The notes under the pieces were generated by a model that saw only the letters and a list, made by a program, of their open reading frames with translations, was not told the DNA's origin and did not search any database. From NCBI RefSeq assembly GCF_003991355.1, contig NZ_RCSU01000009.1, positions 124,001-188,000 on the forward strand: 64,000 bases of DNA. Direction: 5' to 3'. The DNA is from Pseudoflavitalea rhizosphaerae. Its GTDB lineage: Bacteria; Bacteroidota; Bacteroidia; Chitinophagales; Chitinophagaceae. Shown here piece by piece: positions 53,533-62,156 of this stretch (positions within the stretch are counted from its first letter, which is position 1; every line of letters starts with the position of its first letter). The translations under genes were made by a program, and so were the position numbers.

Positions 53533-53730
53533 TTAGTGCTTCGCTGCGGAAGAATCAACTTTAGAAGAATCAACCGGTGTAGCAGTTGAATCAGGAACAG
53601 TTGCTACAGTAGTGTCTGGAGCTGGAGCTGCGTTAGCAGTAGAATCAGCTTTAGGTTCTTCTTGTTTACCGCTGTCGTTGCAGGCTACGAGAACACCAGC
53701 TACAGCCAAAATTGCGAATAACTTTTTCAT
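53533..53730 (-). CDS. Small Ala/Pro/Thr/Ser-rich lipoprotein
   Basis: 65 residues. Lipobox VLVAC (Cys17) followed by a fully low-complexity mature part (PADSTANAAPAPDTTVATVP, then TPVDSSKVDSSAAKH), with no folded domain. It is a short surface or periplasmic lipoprotein, possibly a flexible linker or stress-related tail protein; function unknown. It has one of the best promoters in the window (both boxes and 19-nt spacing) and its own terminator, so it may be highly expressed. No neighbour suggests a partner. Confidence 0.85.
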   Translation of the reverse strand: MKKLFAILAVAGVLVACNDSGKQEEPKADSTANAAPAPDTTVATVPDSTATPVDSSKVDSSAAKH

Positions 53731-53764
53731 GCGAACTTGCTTTTAGAGTTTAATCAGATGGGCG

Positions 53765-53795
53765 CAAAGGTATAAGCTTTTTGATATTATGCAAG
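53765..53795 (-). promoter_or_regulatory. Promoter of the 65-residue lipoprotein gene
   Basis: Minus strand: CTTG (53795-53792), a 19-nt spacer and TACCTTTG (53772-53765), a perfect -7 box. The ATG is 34 nt downstream. Confidence 0.7.
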
Positions 53796-53825
53796 TGATT
53801 TGACATATATCATTTAAAACTTTTT

Positions 53826-55142
53826 TTACTTTTTGCGGAAGAAAAGCCTCACCGGCACACCTTTAAAATTGAAGTTTTGCCTCAGTTGATTCTCCAGGTA
53901 GTTCTTGTATGGTTGTTTTATATCATCTGGCAGGTTTGCAAAAAAAGCGAATGAGGGTACATGTGTTGGCAGTTGGGTAACGTATTTGATACGGACCGGG
54001 TTGCCGCGTACTACCGGCGGGTGGTAAGATTCGATCGCTTTCAGCATCACCTCGTTCAGTTGGGAAGTTGGGATCTTGCGCTGCTTGTTGGCATACACTT
54101 CCAGGGCGGCTTCTATCGCTTTATGGATCCTTTGTTTGTCTTTGGCGGAGATGAAAAGCACCGGCACATCGGTGAAAGGAGCGATCCTTTCTTTCAATTC
54201 CTTTTCATAATCCCTGGCTGTGTTGGTTTCCTTGGTCATGAGGTCCCATTTGTTCACCAACAATACGATCCCTTTTCCTTTCTTGGCGGCGAGGCTAAAG
54301 ATATTAAGGTCCTGCTGGGTAATGCCTTTTTCGGCATCCAACAGTAACAGGCATACGTCAGCTTCATCCATGGCCTTGATAGCGCGGATCACGGAATAGA
54401 ACTCCAGGTCTTCATGCACTTTGGTTTTACGGCGGATACCTGCGGTATCGATGAGCATGAAATCCTTCTGGAAGAGATTATAACGGGTATGGATAGTGTC
54501 GCGGGTAGTGCCTGCGATATCGCTTACGATGGTCCTCTCCTGTCCGATGAGTGCATTCAGCAGGGAGGATTTGCCTACATTGGGTTGTCCGATGATGGCG
54601 AACCTGGGAAGCTCATTGATCTCTTCCTGTTCTGCTGCTTCCTTATCAGTAATGAGTTCGGTAACGGCATCGAGGATTTCACCGGTACCGCTTCCCGTCA
54701 TGGAAGAGATAAAATAAATATTATCGAAACCGAGGCTGTAGAATTCTGTGGCTTCCAGCAGGCGTTCAGGATTGTCCACTTTGTTCACGGCCATGAATAC
54801 GGGCTTGGAAGTGCGTCGGAGCACATCGGCCATGGCTTCATCCAGGTCTGTGATACCGGTAGCGGCATCGGCCATGAAGATAATGGCGTTGGCTTCTTCC
54901 ACGGCTATGAGAACCTGCTTTTTGATCTCGCGCTCGAACACGTCATCGCTTTGCGGAACAAAACCTCCGGTGTCTATCACGTTGAAGGTTTTGCCGTTCC
55001 ATTCGCAAACACCATACTGGCGGTCGCGCGTAACACCGCTCTGGTCATCCACGATGGCCTTGCGCTGCTCCAGCAGACGGTTAAAAAAAGTACTTTTCCC
55101 TACATTCGGTCGCCCGACGATTGCTACAGTAAAACCTGCCAT
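53826..55142 (-). CDS. der: Ribosome biogenesis GTPase Der (EngA)
   Basis: 438 residues. Two GTPase domains in tandem, each with its own motifs: GRPNVGKST (near 10) with DTGGF, and GQPNVGKSS (near 188) with DTAGIRRK and NKWDLMTKE. The C-terminal KH-like domain follows (VVRGNPVRIKYVTQLPTHVPSFAFFAN). It is needed for 50S ribosome assembly. The era gene is 20 bp upstream on the same strand, so the two GTPase genes are probably an operon transcribed era then der. Confidence 0.97.
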   Translation of the reverse strand: MAGFTVAIVGRPNVGKSTFFNRLLEQRKAIVDDQSGVTRDRQYGVCEWNGKTFNVIDTGGFVPQSDDVFEREIKKQVLIAVEEANAIIFMADAATGITDLDEAMADVLRRTSKPVFMAVNKVDNPERLLEATEFYSLGFDNIYFISSMTGSGTGEILDAVTELITDKEAAEQEEINELPRFAIIGQPNVGKSSLLNALIGQERTIVSDIAGTTRDTIHTRYNLFQKDFMLIDTAGIRRKTKVHEDLEFYSVIRAIKAMDEADVCLLLLDAEKGITQQDLNIFSLAAKKGKGIVLLVNKWDLMTKETNTARDYEKELKERIAPFTDVPVLFISAKDKQRIHKAIEAALEVYANKQRKIPTSQLNEVMLKAIESYHPPVVRGNPVRIKYVTQLPTHVPSFAFFANLPDDIKQPYKNYLENQLRQNFNFKGVPVRLFFRKK

Positions 55143-55162
55143 GATGTGATCCCTGAGTTTTA

Positions 55163-56032
55163 TTAATAGTATCCGTATTCTTTGAGCATGAATTCATTGT
55201 CGCGCCATTTCGGACGCACTTTCACAAACAGCTCTAAGAACACTTTTCTTCCGAGAAAGGCTTCAATATCCTTTCTGGCCTGGGTTCCGAGTTGTTTGAT
55301 CATCTTTCCGCCTTCGCCCAGCAGTATCACTTTCTGTGTTTCGCGCTGAACAACGATGTCGGCCACTATCTTGGTTAATGTTGTTTTGTCTTTGAATTCG
55401 GTGATGAGCACCGTAGTATGATAAGGTATCTCTTCCTTATATAAATAGAAGATCTTTTCGCGGATCATTTCCGCAACAAAGAAACGGGTGGGAAGATCGG
55501 TCATTTCCTCTCCGTCGAAGAAAGGATCGCCTTCCGGAAGATATTTCAGAATGGCCTGCGTGAGTTCATTCAGTTGCGCTCCCTTCAATGCAGAGATCCC
55601 GATCAATTCTTTACAATATGATTTGGAACCGAAGAATGCATATACTTCTTCCAGCTTTTCCTTGCTTGTTTGGTCGGTTTTGTTGATCACCACGATGCTG
55701 GGCACTTTCAGTTTCAACGCCTCGAAGATCTGGCTGGCTTCTTCCAGGTTTTCGTTGGCGTCTACCAGTAAGAGCGCTACATCGGAATCCTCCATGGCGC
55801 TTTTGACTGCCATCATCATTTTTTCCTGGAGCTTGTATTTGGGATCGATGATGCCGGGTGTGTCCGATAAGATGATCTGGTAATCATCAGTAGTGATGAT
55901 ACCACGGATACGGTGACGGGTGGTCTGCACCTTGGGTGAAACAATGGCCAGCTTCTCCCCCATGAGGGCATTCATCAGCGTGCTCTTCCCGGCATTGGGC
56001 CGGCCAAATATGGTAACAAAACCTGTTTTCAT
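55163..56032 (-). CDS. era: GTPase Era
   Basis: 289 residues. G1 GRPNAGKST (10-18), G2 segment TRHRIRGIIT, G3 DTPG (near 57), G4 NKTD (near 117) and G5 ISALKG (near 147). The C-terminal KH domain (about 200-285) has the VQRETQKVILLGEGGKMIKQLGTQARKDIEAFLG signature. It binds the 3' end of 16S rRNA during 30S assembly. First in the era-der operon. A perfect TACCTTTG box lies 50 nt upstream (56082-56089). Confidence 0.97.
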   Translation of the reverse strand: MKTGFVTIFGRPNAGKSTLMNALMGEKLAIVSPKVQTTRHRIRGIITTDDYQIILSDTPGIIDPKYKLQEKMMMAVKSAMEDSDVALLLVDANENLEEASQIFEALKLKVPSIVVINKTDQTSKEKLEEVYAFFGSKSYCKELIGISALKGAQLNELTQAILKYLPEGDPFFDGEEMTDLPTRFFVAEMIREKIFYLYKEEIPYHTTVLITEFKDKTTLTKIVADIVVQRETQKVILLGEGGKMIKQLGTQARKDIEAFLGRKVFLELFVKVRPKWRDNEFMLKEYGYY

Positions 56033-56081
56033 AATCTGATTTGCCTGAGGGCATGGGAAAAGCCATTCCGTTTAGGCGCTG

Positions 56082-56089
56082 CAAAGGTA
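56082..56089 (-). promoter_or_regulatory. Promoter -7 box of the era-der operon
   Basis: TACCTTTG on the minus strand, a perfect TAnnTTTG box, 49 nt before the era ATG. No TTTG box stands at the usual -33 spacing. Confidence 0.45.
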
Positions 56090-56213
56090 AAGAATAAAAG
56101 GGAGGGATATTTTATTGTGGATATGATAAGGGAATTTCGTGCTTGTTGCGCTAAACATCACAAAGCACAATAAATATAATCGCTTATACATATCTGTTTT
56201 GAGATTCATTTTC

Positions 56214-56246
56214 CAAAACAAAAAACCAGCCGGTAATCGACTGGTT
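56214..56246 (-). terminator. Terminator of the tRNA-fMet gene
   Basis: Stem AACCAG (56224-56229) / CTGGTT (56241-56246), 11-nt loop, followed on the minus strand by a T-run (56223-56214). It lies just beyond the tRNA 3' end. Confidence 0.8.
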
Positions 56247-56255
56247 CTTACTCTG

Positions 56256-56327
<72 letters not shown>

Positions 56328-56340
56328 ATGTATTGGATTG

Positions 56341-56372
56341 CAAATATAGGACCTTTATACATTCGCACCAAA
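56341..56372 (-). promoter_or_regulatory. Promoter of tRNA-fMet
   Basis: Minus strand: TTTG (56372-56369), a 20-nt spacer and TATATTTG (56348-56341), an exact match to TTTG-N19/20-TAnnTTTG. The tRNA 5' end is 14 nt downstream. Confidence 0.8.
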
Positions 56373-56409
56373 ATGATTTTCATTTTTTTACAAATTGTAT
56401 ATTCACTTC

Positions 56410-57252
56410 ATGAAATTTTTCATCACTTTTCTCTTCATCATGCCATTATTCATCGCTTGCAATAAAGGTGTAACGCAGCAACAGGACCAGTTGTACAGCC
56501 GCCATCTCCAGCGCCAGGTGACCCTAACGGTGATCAATACCCCTGTTCCGGATGATCTTTCGGATCTCAACCTGCTTCTTCTCAATGATGGACAGGATAT
56601 CGACCGCCTCCGCGCAAAAGACATTACAGACAGCCTTTTCAAAGCCAAACGCATCCAGCCACTCGTAATTGTGGCCATTCATGCAGGTGACCGAATGCAG
56701 GAATATGGCGTAGCCGGCAAACCGGATTATGAGAAAAGAGGAAACAAGGCAGATCATTACGATGCATTCATCAACAATGAGCTCTACCCCTATATCAAAA
56801 AGAAAGCCGGTGTAAGAAAATTCAAATCGGTTGCATTTGCAGGCTGCTCACTGGGAGGCCTAAGCGCACTCGATATCGCTTTTACACATAATGATAAAGT
56901 AAAAAAGGTTGGCGTGTTCTCAGGTTCTTTCTGGTGGCGCGACAAAGACATAAAAGACAGCACTTACAACGAGGATAAGAACCGCATCATGATTGCCCGG
57001 CTCAAAGCCTCCCGCAAGAAACCGGATCAACAATATTGGTTCTGGGTAGGAGCAAAAGAAGAAAACGCCGACCGCGATAAAGACGGCATCATCGATGCCG
57101 TGGATGATACACGGGATATCATTACCCAACTGAAAAGCAAAGGCGTGCCCGGCAACAGTATCGTATACAAAGAAGCGCCCCGGGGGCAACACGACTGGCC
57201 CTACTGGAGCGCTGCATTTCCGGATTTCATGATCTGGGCATTCAGCCGCTGA
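56410..57252 (+). CDS. Esterase-like alpha/beta hydrolase lipoprotein
   Basis: 280 residues from the ATG at 56410; the frame opens at 56395 but the inner start gives a lipoprotein signal (FIAC, Cys17). The fold is the enterochelin-esterase/PHB-depolymerase (putative esterase) type: LLLNDGQDIDRLRAKDITDSL, VIVAIHAGDRMQEYG, the nucleophile segment FAGCSLGGLSALD (Ser in G-C-S-L-G-G), DKDGIIDAVDDTRDI and a C-terminal GQHDWPYWSAAFPDF with the catalytic His. It should cleave an ester outside the cytoplasm; the substrate is unknown. Divergent from tRNA-fMet. Confidence 0.85.
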   Translation: MKFFITFLFIMPLFIACNKGVTQQQDQLYSRHLQRQVTLTVINTPVPDDLSDLNLLLLNDGQDIDRLRAKDITDSLFKAKRIQPLVIVAIHAGDRMQEYGVAGKPDYEKRGNKADHYDAFINNELYPYIKKKAGVRKFKSVAFAGCSLGGLSALDIAFTHNDKVKKVGVFSGSFWWRDKDIKDSTYNEDKNRIMIARLKASRKKPDQQYWFWVGAKEENADRDKDGIIDAVDDTRDIITQLKSKGVPGNSIVYKEAPRGQHDWPYWSAAFPDFMIWAFSR

Positions 57253-57273
57253 CCATTTTATTCCATTATTCGC

Positions 57274-57993
57274 TTAATTTCTTTTTTTCACGCTGCTGGC
57301 GCCACTGGCCTGCATACTCTTTATCACTGCTTCACCTTTATAATGTATATCGCTGGCCCCGGAGGCCTTTGCATTCAACTCCCTGTTCACCGTGATCTGA
57401 ACATCGGAAGCGCCGTTGGATTCAACATTGCAATAATCCGTTACCAACTCAAAAGCCTTTACATCGCTGGCCCCACTGGCATCGATATTCACTGAACTGG
57501 CTTTGCCGCTCAGCCTGGCATCGGAAGCGCCGGAAAGTTTTGCAGTGAAACTTCCAACATCCAGGGTTCCCTTGAAATCACTGGCGCCGCTCATCTCTAT
57601 CGAAAGGTCCTTCACATTGATAGTATTGGTGGCAATTACATCACTGGCGCCGGAAGCCACGATCCTTCTGAGCTCCTTAAAGCCGATATACGCACGCAGC
57701 TTCATCGGACCATTAAAGCTGAATCGACTATTATCGAAAGAAATTTTCAGTACGCCATCCTCCACTTCAGTTTTGATCCGGTCGCGGTACTCTTCTTTCA
57801 ACGCACTCACAGCGAGTGATTCCGTTTCATCCTGGGACAGGAACAAATCGATACCATTGGTTACACGGATCGAATGGAAAGCTCCAACGGTCCTTGGGGA
57901 TACATTGGGATCATTGATGATCACTTTCTGCGCCATCAATCCCAATGGGAGCAATGCCAGGAAAAACAATATCCAACTTTTCATATTCTTCAA
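57274..57993 (-). CDS. GIN-domain (DUF2807) exported protein, second of a tandem pair
   Basis: 239 residues (or 236 from the Met at codon 4). A signal peptide (to LGLMAQ) precedes the GIN domain: VGAFHSIRVTNGIDLFLSQDE, then a right-handed beta-helix of short repeats containing GASDV/GASDI (SGASDVIATN, SGASDFKGTL, SGASDARLSG, SGASDVKAFE, NGASDVQITV, SGASDIHYKG). The repeated unit is about 15-20 residues. Such proteins are exported to the envelope; function unknown, probably a binding surface. It follows its paralogue by 12 bp on the same strand. Confidence 0.88.
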   Translation of the reverse strand: MKNMKSWILFFLALLPLGLMAQKVIINDPNVSPRTVGAFHSIRVTNGIDLFLSQDETESLAVSALKEEYRDRIKTEVEDGVLKISFDNSRFSFNGPMKLRAYIGFKELRRIVASGASDVIATNTINVKDLSIEMSGASDFKGTLDVGSFTAKLSGASDARLSGKASSVNIDASGASDVKAFELVTDYCNVESNGASDVQITVNRELNAKASGASDIHYKGEAVIKSMQASGASSVKKRN

Positions 57994-58005
57994 TCTGTTT
58001 GCTGC

Positions 58006-58725
58006 TTATTTACTGTTTCTGACACTTCCGCCGCTGCTGGTATTCACATCGCTGCGGGCTGCACTGCCTTTATATACAAGTTCTCCGCCACTGCTGGCTT
58101 TGGCAGTAACTTCCTTATTGATGGTAAGCTTCACACTGGCGCCACTGCTCACTTTCACGGTTGCTTTTTCCGTAACCAGTCCATATCCGCTGAGATCGCT
58201 GCCACTACTGCCATCCACAGCAATCCTGCCGGCTGTTCCTGCGATCTTCACTACAGCGCCACTCGAGTTCTCCACATCCAGTGAAGCGGCTTCCACATTA
58301 CCTTTGAAAGTGCCGCCACTCTGCACATCCAGCTCCAGCTTATCGGACTTGATAGCGCCTTCCACCTGCATCACCGCTCCCGAAGATACTCCCAGTTTTT
58401 CTACTGTAGCAATACTCACATAAGCTTTCACCTGTTTTTTCAGGTATTTGAACTTGAACTTCAGTCCGGTATTCTCGAAAAAGATACGCAGCACGCCGTC
58501 CTGCACGATCGTTTTCACCCGCTGCCGGGCTTCAGCGGATTCTGCGCTGATGGCTACTGCCTCATTCGCATCCTGCGTAATATACAACTGTATGCCGGTG
58601 GCCACATTTACACCTTTGAAGCCTTTAACGTCCCGGACCTCCGCATTGGGATCATTGAAAGTCTTCTGGCCCAATAAAACCACTGTAAAGAGCAGAGCCG
58701 CAAGGCTTAATCCTATTCTTTTCAT
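58006..58725 (-). CDS. GIN-domain (DUF2807) exported protein, first of a tandem pair
   Basis: 239 residues. Signal peptide MKRIGLSLAALLFTVVLLGQ, then VKGFKGVNVATGIQLYITQDANEAVAISAESAEARQRV, the same GIN plan as its neighbour. The beta-helix turns are SSGA/SGG rather than GASD (VQSGGTFKGNV, SSGAVVKIAG, SSGSDLSGYG, SSGASVKLTI, SSGGELVYKG). Equal length and arrangement show a tandem duplication with separate drift of the turn motif. The two genes should be co-transcribed, this one first. Anchoring and partner unknown. Confidence 0.88.
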   Translation of the reverse strand: MKRIGLSLAALLFTVVLLGQKTFNDPNAEVRDVKGFKGVNVATGIQLYITQDANEAVAISAESAEARQRVKTIVQDGVLRIFFENTGLKFKFKYLKKQVKAYVSIATVEKLGVSSGAVMQVEGAIKSDKLELDVQSGGTFKGNVEAASLDVENSSGAVVKIAGTAGRIAVDGSSGSDLSGYGLVTEKATVKVSSGASVKLTINKEVTAKASSGGELVYKGSAARSDVNTSSGGSVRNSK

Positions 58726-58807
58726 AATAATGTTTTTCAGGTGAAAGGAGTTACACTATTATGGACGTTCCGTGAAACCGGAATGTTACAATTATTTGAA
58801 AGTTTGT

Positions 58808-60142
58808 TCAGATTTTGTTCTGCCCCACCATTGCAGGCGGAAAACTGACAATGAATTCGGCCCCCTTTCCCAGCCCGGTCTGCAGTTCCAACCCGATGCC
58901 ATGATACTGGACAATACTTTTTACAATGGAAAGCCCCAGTCCATTTCCTTCAAGACCGGTCAGGCTGCTTTTCCTGAACCGGTTGAATACAGCCTCTTTC
59001 TCCCCTTCCGGGATACCGATCCCCGTGTCACGTACAGACACACTGTAGCCCTCATCCCGGCTATAACTGTCTGTGATGATGATACTCCCGCCCTCCTTGT
59101 TGTAACGGATAGCATTGGTGATGATATTATAGAATAACTGGAAAATCAGATCAGGATTCAACTGTTGCAAACTGATATCATTCCTGAGTGAGACGCTCAG
59201 CCCAAGTCCCTTGCTCTCTATTCCGGCTGCCAGCTCTCCCGTGATCTCGCTGATCAGTTCATGCATCCTCACAGAACCAGTTTTGTTGTATTGCTCATTC
59301 TCGATCCGGGAGATCATCAGCAGCGCGTTCACGATTTTCTTCAGACGGTTGAGGATCTTCATCATGTCCAGGATCTTCCGTTGTTCTTCTTCATTCTCCG
59401 TGCCGAGCATGAAGTTTTCCATTTTCGTTTGTAATACACTGATAGGCGTCATCAGCTCGTGTGAAGCATTGGAGGTGAAAGCCCTTTCTCTTTCAAAATC
59501 GTCGGTGATCCTTTGCATCAGCAACATCAGGCTTTGGTCCAGGTATTTGAAATCCGTAGTGGATGTTTGAATTGGTTGCAATGATTTGGTGAAAGGGAAT
59601 TTTGCATTCACCAGTTTGGTTCGGATGATCTTAGCAAGCGGCCTGATCAGTAACCTGGTAACAGACAGATCAAGCAGCAACGTGAGCAATACCAATGCAG
59701 CAAGAACATAAAGCGCCACCCGTTGTAATGGCGCATTGTATTGCCGGATGCTGGCAATGGTTTTACCGATCTCAAGTGTATAGTTGTGTTGATCGTATTC
59801 GAAGTTGGCGATGAGGGCGCGATAGGTGAGCGTATCGCCTTCCACTATCCGCTGTGAAGTGAGAATCGTATCCGGCAGGAGCGGCTGTTCATTTCGTTCC
59901 AAAGAAATATACTCTTCCTTGAGCATGGTGTAGCTGCCGTACGTGGAGTCTCCTTCGAGATAATAATCGATCCCATTCTTTTCGATCACCCTAAAAACTT
60001 TGCGTTCCTGTTGTTTCAGGCGGTTATTGGCATATTCAAAAGCTACCTTATCCACCAGCAAAGGCAATAACCACACAAACAGCAATACAATGGCCAGCTT
60101 GGAAATGGTGGTGAACAGCGTGAGTTTGGTCAGCAGCTTCAT
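58808..60142 (-). CDS. Sensor histidine kinase, OmpR-type two-component system
   Basis: 444 residues. Two membrane helices (about 12-30 and 141-160) bracket a periplasmic sensor of about 105 residues. The HisKA domain has FTSNASHELMTPIS (His228), and the HATPase domain (about 330-440) has NAIRYN, DTGIGIPEGEKEAVFNRF and GLGLSIVKSIVQYHG. No HAMP domain is clear. It is the last gene of a five-gene operon, 7 bp after the response regulator, so the two are partners. The signal is unknown; the three exported proteins upstream are candidates for sensing partners. Confidence 0.95.
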   Translation of the reverse strand: MKLLTKLTLFTTISKLAIVLLFVWLLPLLVDKVAFEYANNRLKQQERKVFRVIEKNGIDYYLEGDSTYGSYTMLKEEYISLERNEQPLLPDTILTSQRIVEGDTLTYRALIANFEYDQHNYTLEIGKTIASIRQYNAPLQRVALYVLAALVLLTLLLDLSVTRLLIRPLAKIIRTKLVNAKFPFTKSLQPIQTSTTDFKYLDQSLMLLMQRITDDFERERAFTSNASHELMTPISVLQTKMENFMLGTENEEEQRKILDMMKILNRLKKIVNALLMISRIENEQYNKTGSVRMHELISEITGELAAGIESKGLGLSVSLRNDISLQQLNPDLIFQLFYNIITNAIRYNKEGGSIIITDSYSRDEGYSVSVRDTGIGIPEGEKEAVFNRFRKSSLTGLEGNGLGLSIVKSIVQYHGIGLELQTGLGKGAEFIVSFPPAMVGQNKI

Positions 60143-60149
60143 GTATGGA

Positions 60150-60824
60150 TCAGAGTTTGATCTTATAACCTACTCCACGAATAGTCTGCAACCATTCCAC
60201 GGGAGCGAAGACAGTCATTTTCTTTCGGATATTCTTTATATGAACATCGATATAATTGCTATCGTAATCATCATCTGTAAAACTTCCCCAGATATGTTCA
60301 CCCAATTGAAGACGGGTAAGCGGGCGGTTCTTGTGCAGCAGAAGATAACTGAGCAGGTCGAATTCTTTTTTGGACAATCCCACGTCCTGACCATCATAAC
60401 TGGCCATACGTGTAACCAGGTTGATATTGAAATCGCCCAGTTCAATATTGGTATCCTTCAATCCGGACTTTCGCCTGGAAATTGCCTGCATACGGGATTG
60501 CAGCTCCAGCAAGGAAAAAGGTTTGGGAAGATAATCGTCTGCGCCGAGATCGAGTCCTTTGATACGATCCTCCAATTGTCCCCTGGCCGTAAGAATAATA
60601 TACGATGCATCCGGACAAGCACGTTTTGCTTCTTCCAGCACCAGTAGTCCGTCTTTATCAGGCAGACCGAGATCCAGCAGGATGAAATCATACCCGTTTT
60701 GCTCCATCTGATCCCTTGCCTGCCTTGCATTGAAAGCAAGATCGCAGATATAGGATGACCGTTTCAGGAAATCCTCCATTTCAAGGGCCATGGACCTTTC
60801 GTCTTCAACTATCAGCACTTTCAT
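60150..60824 (-). CDS. OmpR-family response regulator
   Basis: 224 residues. Receiver domain (1-115) with EDERS (7-11), the phosphorylated Asp51 in LLDLGLPDKDG, and KPFSLLEL. The winged-helix DNA-binding domain (about 130-222) has LTRLQLGEHIWGSFTDDDYDSNYIDVHIKNIRKKM and RGVGYKI. It partners the kinase 7 bp downstream and follows the barrel gene by 4 bp. Targets probably include its own operon or envelope genes; this is inference. Confidence 0.96.
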   Translation of the reverse strand: MKVLIVEDERSMALEMEDFLKRSSYICDLAFNARQARDQMEQNGYDFILLDLGLPDKDGLLVLEEAKRACPDASYIILTARGQLEDRIKGLDLGADDYLPKPFSLLELQSRMQAISRRKSGLKDTNIELGDFNINLVTRMASYDGQDVGLSKKEFDLLSYLLLHKNRPLTRLQLGEHIWGSFTDDDYDSNYIDVHIKNIRKKMTVFAPVEWLQTIRGVGYKIKL

Positions 60825-60828
60825 AAGC

Positions 60829-61719
60829 TTAGAACTGGTAATAAAAACTGGCAGTGAAAAATGTATTCAGTTTACCGGCACTGGTTTCCACTTTTTGCCC
60901 GAGCAATGAAAAAAGGCAACTCAACTCAAACAAACAATGGGGCCGGTAATAAGCCACGGGTAATTTAAGATTATAAGAGAGAAGATCAAAACTGGAAGAA
61001 GATTTTATGGTAGTGGTGGAACCGTTGTCTGGCCTGTTGGGATTGCCTGGCAAAGGCAGGTCAACGGGTAATCTCCCCAGGGCTTTGCCCAGGATGCTGT
61101 CGCGCACTTGTTTATCTTCCTGGTAATATTCGTAGAACCTTTGCGTGCCTGCTGTTACATTGATCTCCGGTGTGATCAGGATCATGGAGTTTGAATCGAT
61201 ATTGATGAGCCTGATTTGTTTGCTGACGGAGGGCGTTACAAAGAAGTCGTTTGTTTTCCCGAAAGTAAAATCAAAAGCAGTAGCGGTCGTGATCCATTTT
61301 TCCAGGGTGAGTGTAGCGCTGGCTGAATGTGGATTGGCTGCCTGCAAAAAGGGAGAAAGTTTTGGAAATAACGTATAGGTATAACCGATATCAGCTTCGA
61401 GGCCTTTGGATATTTTAAAAGCATAACCGGCTCCTGCTGCATAAGCAGAAGCCAGTCTTGAAGAATCGTTCAGCAACCGGTACGCCATACTGTTCACATA
61501 AACCCCCGAGCGATGATTGTATGATGCCACCAGGGCGATATATGGCGTTTTTTCAATGGCCTTCTGCCCGTAATAACTAGCGTTGGTGGCATACTGCGCA
61601 CCGATCGTGAACGTGGACTTTTCCGCGGGGATGCTGTCTTGTACAGCTTCCGGCTCTGTTTGTGCAAGTCCTGCAATGCACGAAAGTACCAGTATTATAA
61701 TGATCAATAAGTGTTTCAT
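60829..61719 (-). CDS. Predicted outer-membrane beta-barrel protein in a two-component operon
   Basis: 296 residues from the ATG at 61719. The frame can be read to 61743, but that codon is TTG and the ATG gives a clean signal peptide (MKHLLIIIILVLSCIAGLAQ). The mature part has alternating beta strands (TFTIGAQYATNASYYG; YIALVASYNHRSGVYVNSMAYRLL; LEADIGYTYTLFPKLSPF) and ends in FFTASFYYQF, an aromatic outer-membrane barrel tail. About 12-14 strands are plausible. I do not recognise a named family. It lies between the Lys/Pro-rich gene and the response regulator gene. Confidence 0.7.
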   Translation of the reverse strand: MKHLLIIIILVLSCIAGLAQTEPEAVQDSIPAEKSTFTIGAQYATNASYYGQKAIEKTPYIALVASYNHRSGVYVNSMAYRLLNDSSRLASAYAAGAGYAFKISKGLEADIGYTYTLFPKLSPFLQAANPHSASATLTLEKWITTATAFDFTFGKTNDFFVTPSVSKQIRLINIDSNSMILITPEINVTAGTQRFYEYYQEDKQVRDSILGKALGRLPVDLPLPGNPNRPDNGSTTTIKSSSSFDLLSYNLKLPVAYYRPHCLFELSCLFSLLGQKVETSAGKLNTFFTASFYYQF

Positions 61720-61739
61720 GGTTGTTGCGATTGGTAAGG

Positions 61740-62156
61740 TCAAAGCTTGATTTTACGGATAACTTTCGGTGTTTTTATCACAGGTACTTTCACCGGTAAT
61801 TTGGGAGCCTTAACGGCAACCGGCTTTGGTTGCTTTTTTGATTTAGGAACTTCCTTGATTTTCTTAACCACTTCTCCTGCCTTCGATTTTGTTTTAGGCA
61901 ATTCCTTTACCGGTTGCACAGGCGCTTTGGCTTCACCCTCCTGCTTTGCAGGTTCTTCCTTCTTTTGTGCATCGGCCGGCTTTTGAGCCGGGATAGTGTC
62001 AGTGTTAAGAACATGCCAGTTGAATTGCGGCCGGGTCAAAAATGAGGGCAGTGGTTTCACCACACTGCCCCGGCTCTCATGGGTACAGATCATGAGTATC
62101 ATCAAAACTCCTGTATAGCAAAATTGTTTCATTTTAATGTTTAGGGGTCGCTTCAT
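61740..62156 (-). CDS. Lys/Pro-rich basic exported protein
   Basis: 138 residues, or 130 from the ATG at 62132 (MKQFCYTGVLMILMICTHES as signal). The rest is a strongly basic low-complexity sequence: Pro/Lys/Ala/Val runs such as KKEEPAKQEGEAKAPVQPVKELP and KQPKPVAVKAPKLPVKVPV, ending KTPKVIRKIKL. No folded domain is visible. Its ATG (longer form) shares one base with the upstream stop (TAATG), so translation is coupled. A cell-wall-binding or peptidoglycan-spanning role is possible. It may be a periplasmic linker between the barrel and other parts; no homolog family recognised. Confidence 0.6.
   Translation of the reverse strand: MKRPLNIKMKQFCYTGVLMILMICTHESRGSVVKPLPSFLTRPQFNWHVLNTDTIPAQKPADAQKKEEPAKQEGEAKAPVQPVKELPKTKSKAGEVVKKIKEVPKSKKQPKPVAVKAPKLPVKVPVIKTPKVIRKIKL

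Noticed and set aside
58808-60824. Plus-strand long frames antisense to the kinase and regulator (e.g. 215 codons at 60000)
   Set aside because: They are shadows of well-supported minus-strand genes and show no domain content.
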